This document shows positions 63,528 to 64,000 of a DNA stretch of 64,000 nt, in pieces; position 1 is the first letter of the stretch; the number at the start of each line of letters is the position of its first letter. The position numbers and the translations under genes were made by a program. The notes below the pieces were generated by a model. The model worked only from the letters and a program-made list of their open reading frames with translations, ran no database searches and was not told the DNA's origin. Location of the stretch: assembly GCF_000808575.1 (NCBI RefSeq), contig NZ_JWLW01000023.1, positions 124,001 to 188,000 of the forward strand. Direction: 5' to 3'. This DNA comes from Alteromonas marina (GTDB lineage: Bacteria > Pseudomonadota > Gammaproteobacteria > Enterobacterales > Alteromonadaceae).

Positions 63528-64000
63528 TTAGTCCAAGCGACCACTTTGACCGTCATTAGTGTTAGACCCATTGTTAAGCCACTCGTTTACGTGACCGGCA
63601 AAGGCGTCTGCTTTCATAAACCCGGTAACACGAGCTTTGGTTAGCTCGTCGCCGTTTTCGTCAAAGAACAAAATGGTAGGCAGGCCTAGCACTGTAAAGG
63701 TGTCAAAAATCTCCTGACGCTCTGGTGTGTTATCGGTAAGGTCCATTTGCATCCATACCGTATTGCTAAGCGCAGATACCACTTTCTCGTCAGGGAACGT
63801 GTACTTCTCGAACTCCTTACAGGCTACGCACCAGTCGGCGTACAAATCGACCATCACGGTTTTACCTTTTGTGTTAGCCGCCGCTATTTTATTACGTAAG
63901 TCTGCCAAGTCTCGCGCAACAACAAAGTCTGGATGCCCTGCGTGGACACCATCAGAGTCCTCGCCCCAAAGCCCTGTGTTTAGCCCTGCTTGATAAGTAA
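63528..64000 (-). CDS. dsbD: Thiol:disulfide interchange protein DsbD, C-terminal part
   Basis: The minus-strand frame stays open to the window edge, giving the last ~157 residues of DsbD. The visible part is the C-terminal thioredoxin domain: VMVDLYADWCVACKEFEKYTF (catalytic CVAC) and LGLPTILFFDENGDE. The N-terminal and membrane domains lie beyond the window. DsbD carries electrons from cytoplasmic thioredoxin to periplasmic partners, keeping DsbC and CcmG reduced. The TTG at 63908 is an internal Leu codon, not a start, because the frame continues upstream without a stop. Confidence 0.93.
   Translation of the reverse strand, partial: TYQAGLNTGLWGEDSDGVHAGHPDFVVARDLADLRNKIAAANTKGKTVMVDLYADWCVACKEFEKYTFPDEKVVSALSNTVWMQMDLTDNTPERQEIFDTFTVLGLPTILFFDENGDELTKARVTGFMKADAFAGHVNEWLNNGSNTNDGQSGRLD

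Noticed and set aside
63413-63571. Longer start of the M23 peptidase reaching into dsbD
   Set aside because: It would overlap the dsbD coding end and bury the signal peptide 53 residues inside; the ATG at 63412 has a ribosome-binding site and starts a proper signal peptide.

Overview
This window looks like chromosomal DNA of a marine gammaproteobacterium of the Alteromonas type. It has no rRNA gene, so this rests on gene content and order: yheS-yheT-yheU, opgGH, a gspC-N type II secretion operon beside hslR-hslO-pckA, envZ-ompR, and dsbD-aroQ-accB-accC ... prmA-dusB-fis-purH-purD. Base composition is moderate (mid-40s % GC by eye). Nearly all of it is coding, and no prophage, integrase, transposase, CRISPR array, rRNA or tRNA gene was seen.

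Layout. 1-4.6 kb: the start of yheV (cut by the window edge), then divergent yheS, a TIGR02444 gene, yheT and yheU, and a convergent small outer-membrane barrel gene. 5.4-9 kb: opgG-opgH (periplasmic glucans), ending at a bidirectional terminator. 9-12.5 kb: yceI, cysQ, nudE (minus) and yrfG, yjjX (plus), a set of metabolite-repair enzymes. 12.8-15.5 kb: a Sad-like succinate-semialdehyde dehydrogenase and an exported metallo-beta-lactamase-fold protein. 15.7-28.7 kb (minus): a complete gspC-D-E-F-G-H-I-J-K-L-M-N operon with a YdgA-type DUF945 gene downstream. 28.8-32.2 kb (plus): hslR, hslO and pckA, the last with a near-perfect HexR-like operator upstream. 32.3-36.8 kb: an orphan membrane-anchored protein, a secreted GH31 glucosidase and an MFS transporter, lying between pckA and envZ-ompR. 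36.9-42.6 kb (minus): envZ, ompR, a DUF2855 protein, a PrkB-like phosphoribulokinase and a Kv-type channel. 42.7 kb: a secreted CBM9-like protein. 43.6-50.3 kb (minus): purD, an exported methyltransferase, purH, fis, dusB and prmA. 50.5-59.4 kb: a mixed accessory segment between prmA and accC. 60-64 kb (minus): accC, accB, aroQ, an M23 peptidase and the 3' end of dsbD.

E. coli keeps nudE-yrfG-hslR-hslO-pckA-envZ-ompR together and accBC near prmA-dusB-fis. Here both ancestral runs are split: the first by the yjjX/sad/MBL/gsp block and by the GH31-MFS pair, the second by the roughly 9-kb accessory segment.

The points most worth a second look are: a nuclease at 55.2-57.3 kb that reads as a FAN1-type VRR-NUC protein fused to a DEDDh 3'-5' exonuclease, beside a small HNH-type protein; a MITE-like element at 59.5-59.7 kb, one end motif of which recurs at 32.2 kb; a nine-copy GAATAGC repeat after accC; two structured intergenic spans with plus-strand terminators and no gene to explain them (49.2-49.4 and 58.35-58.41 kb), which could encode small RNAs; an exported methyltransferase inside the purine cluster; and the HexR-like box before pckA.
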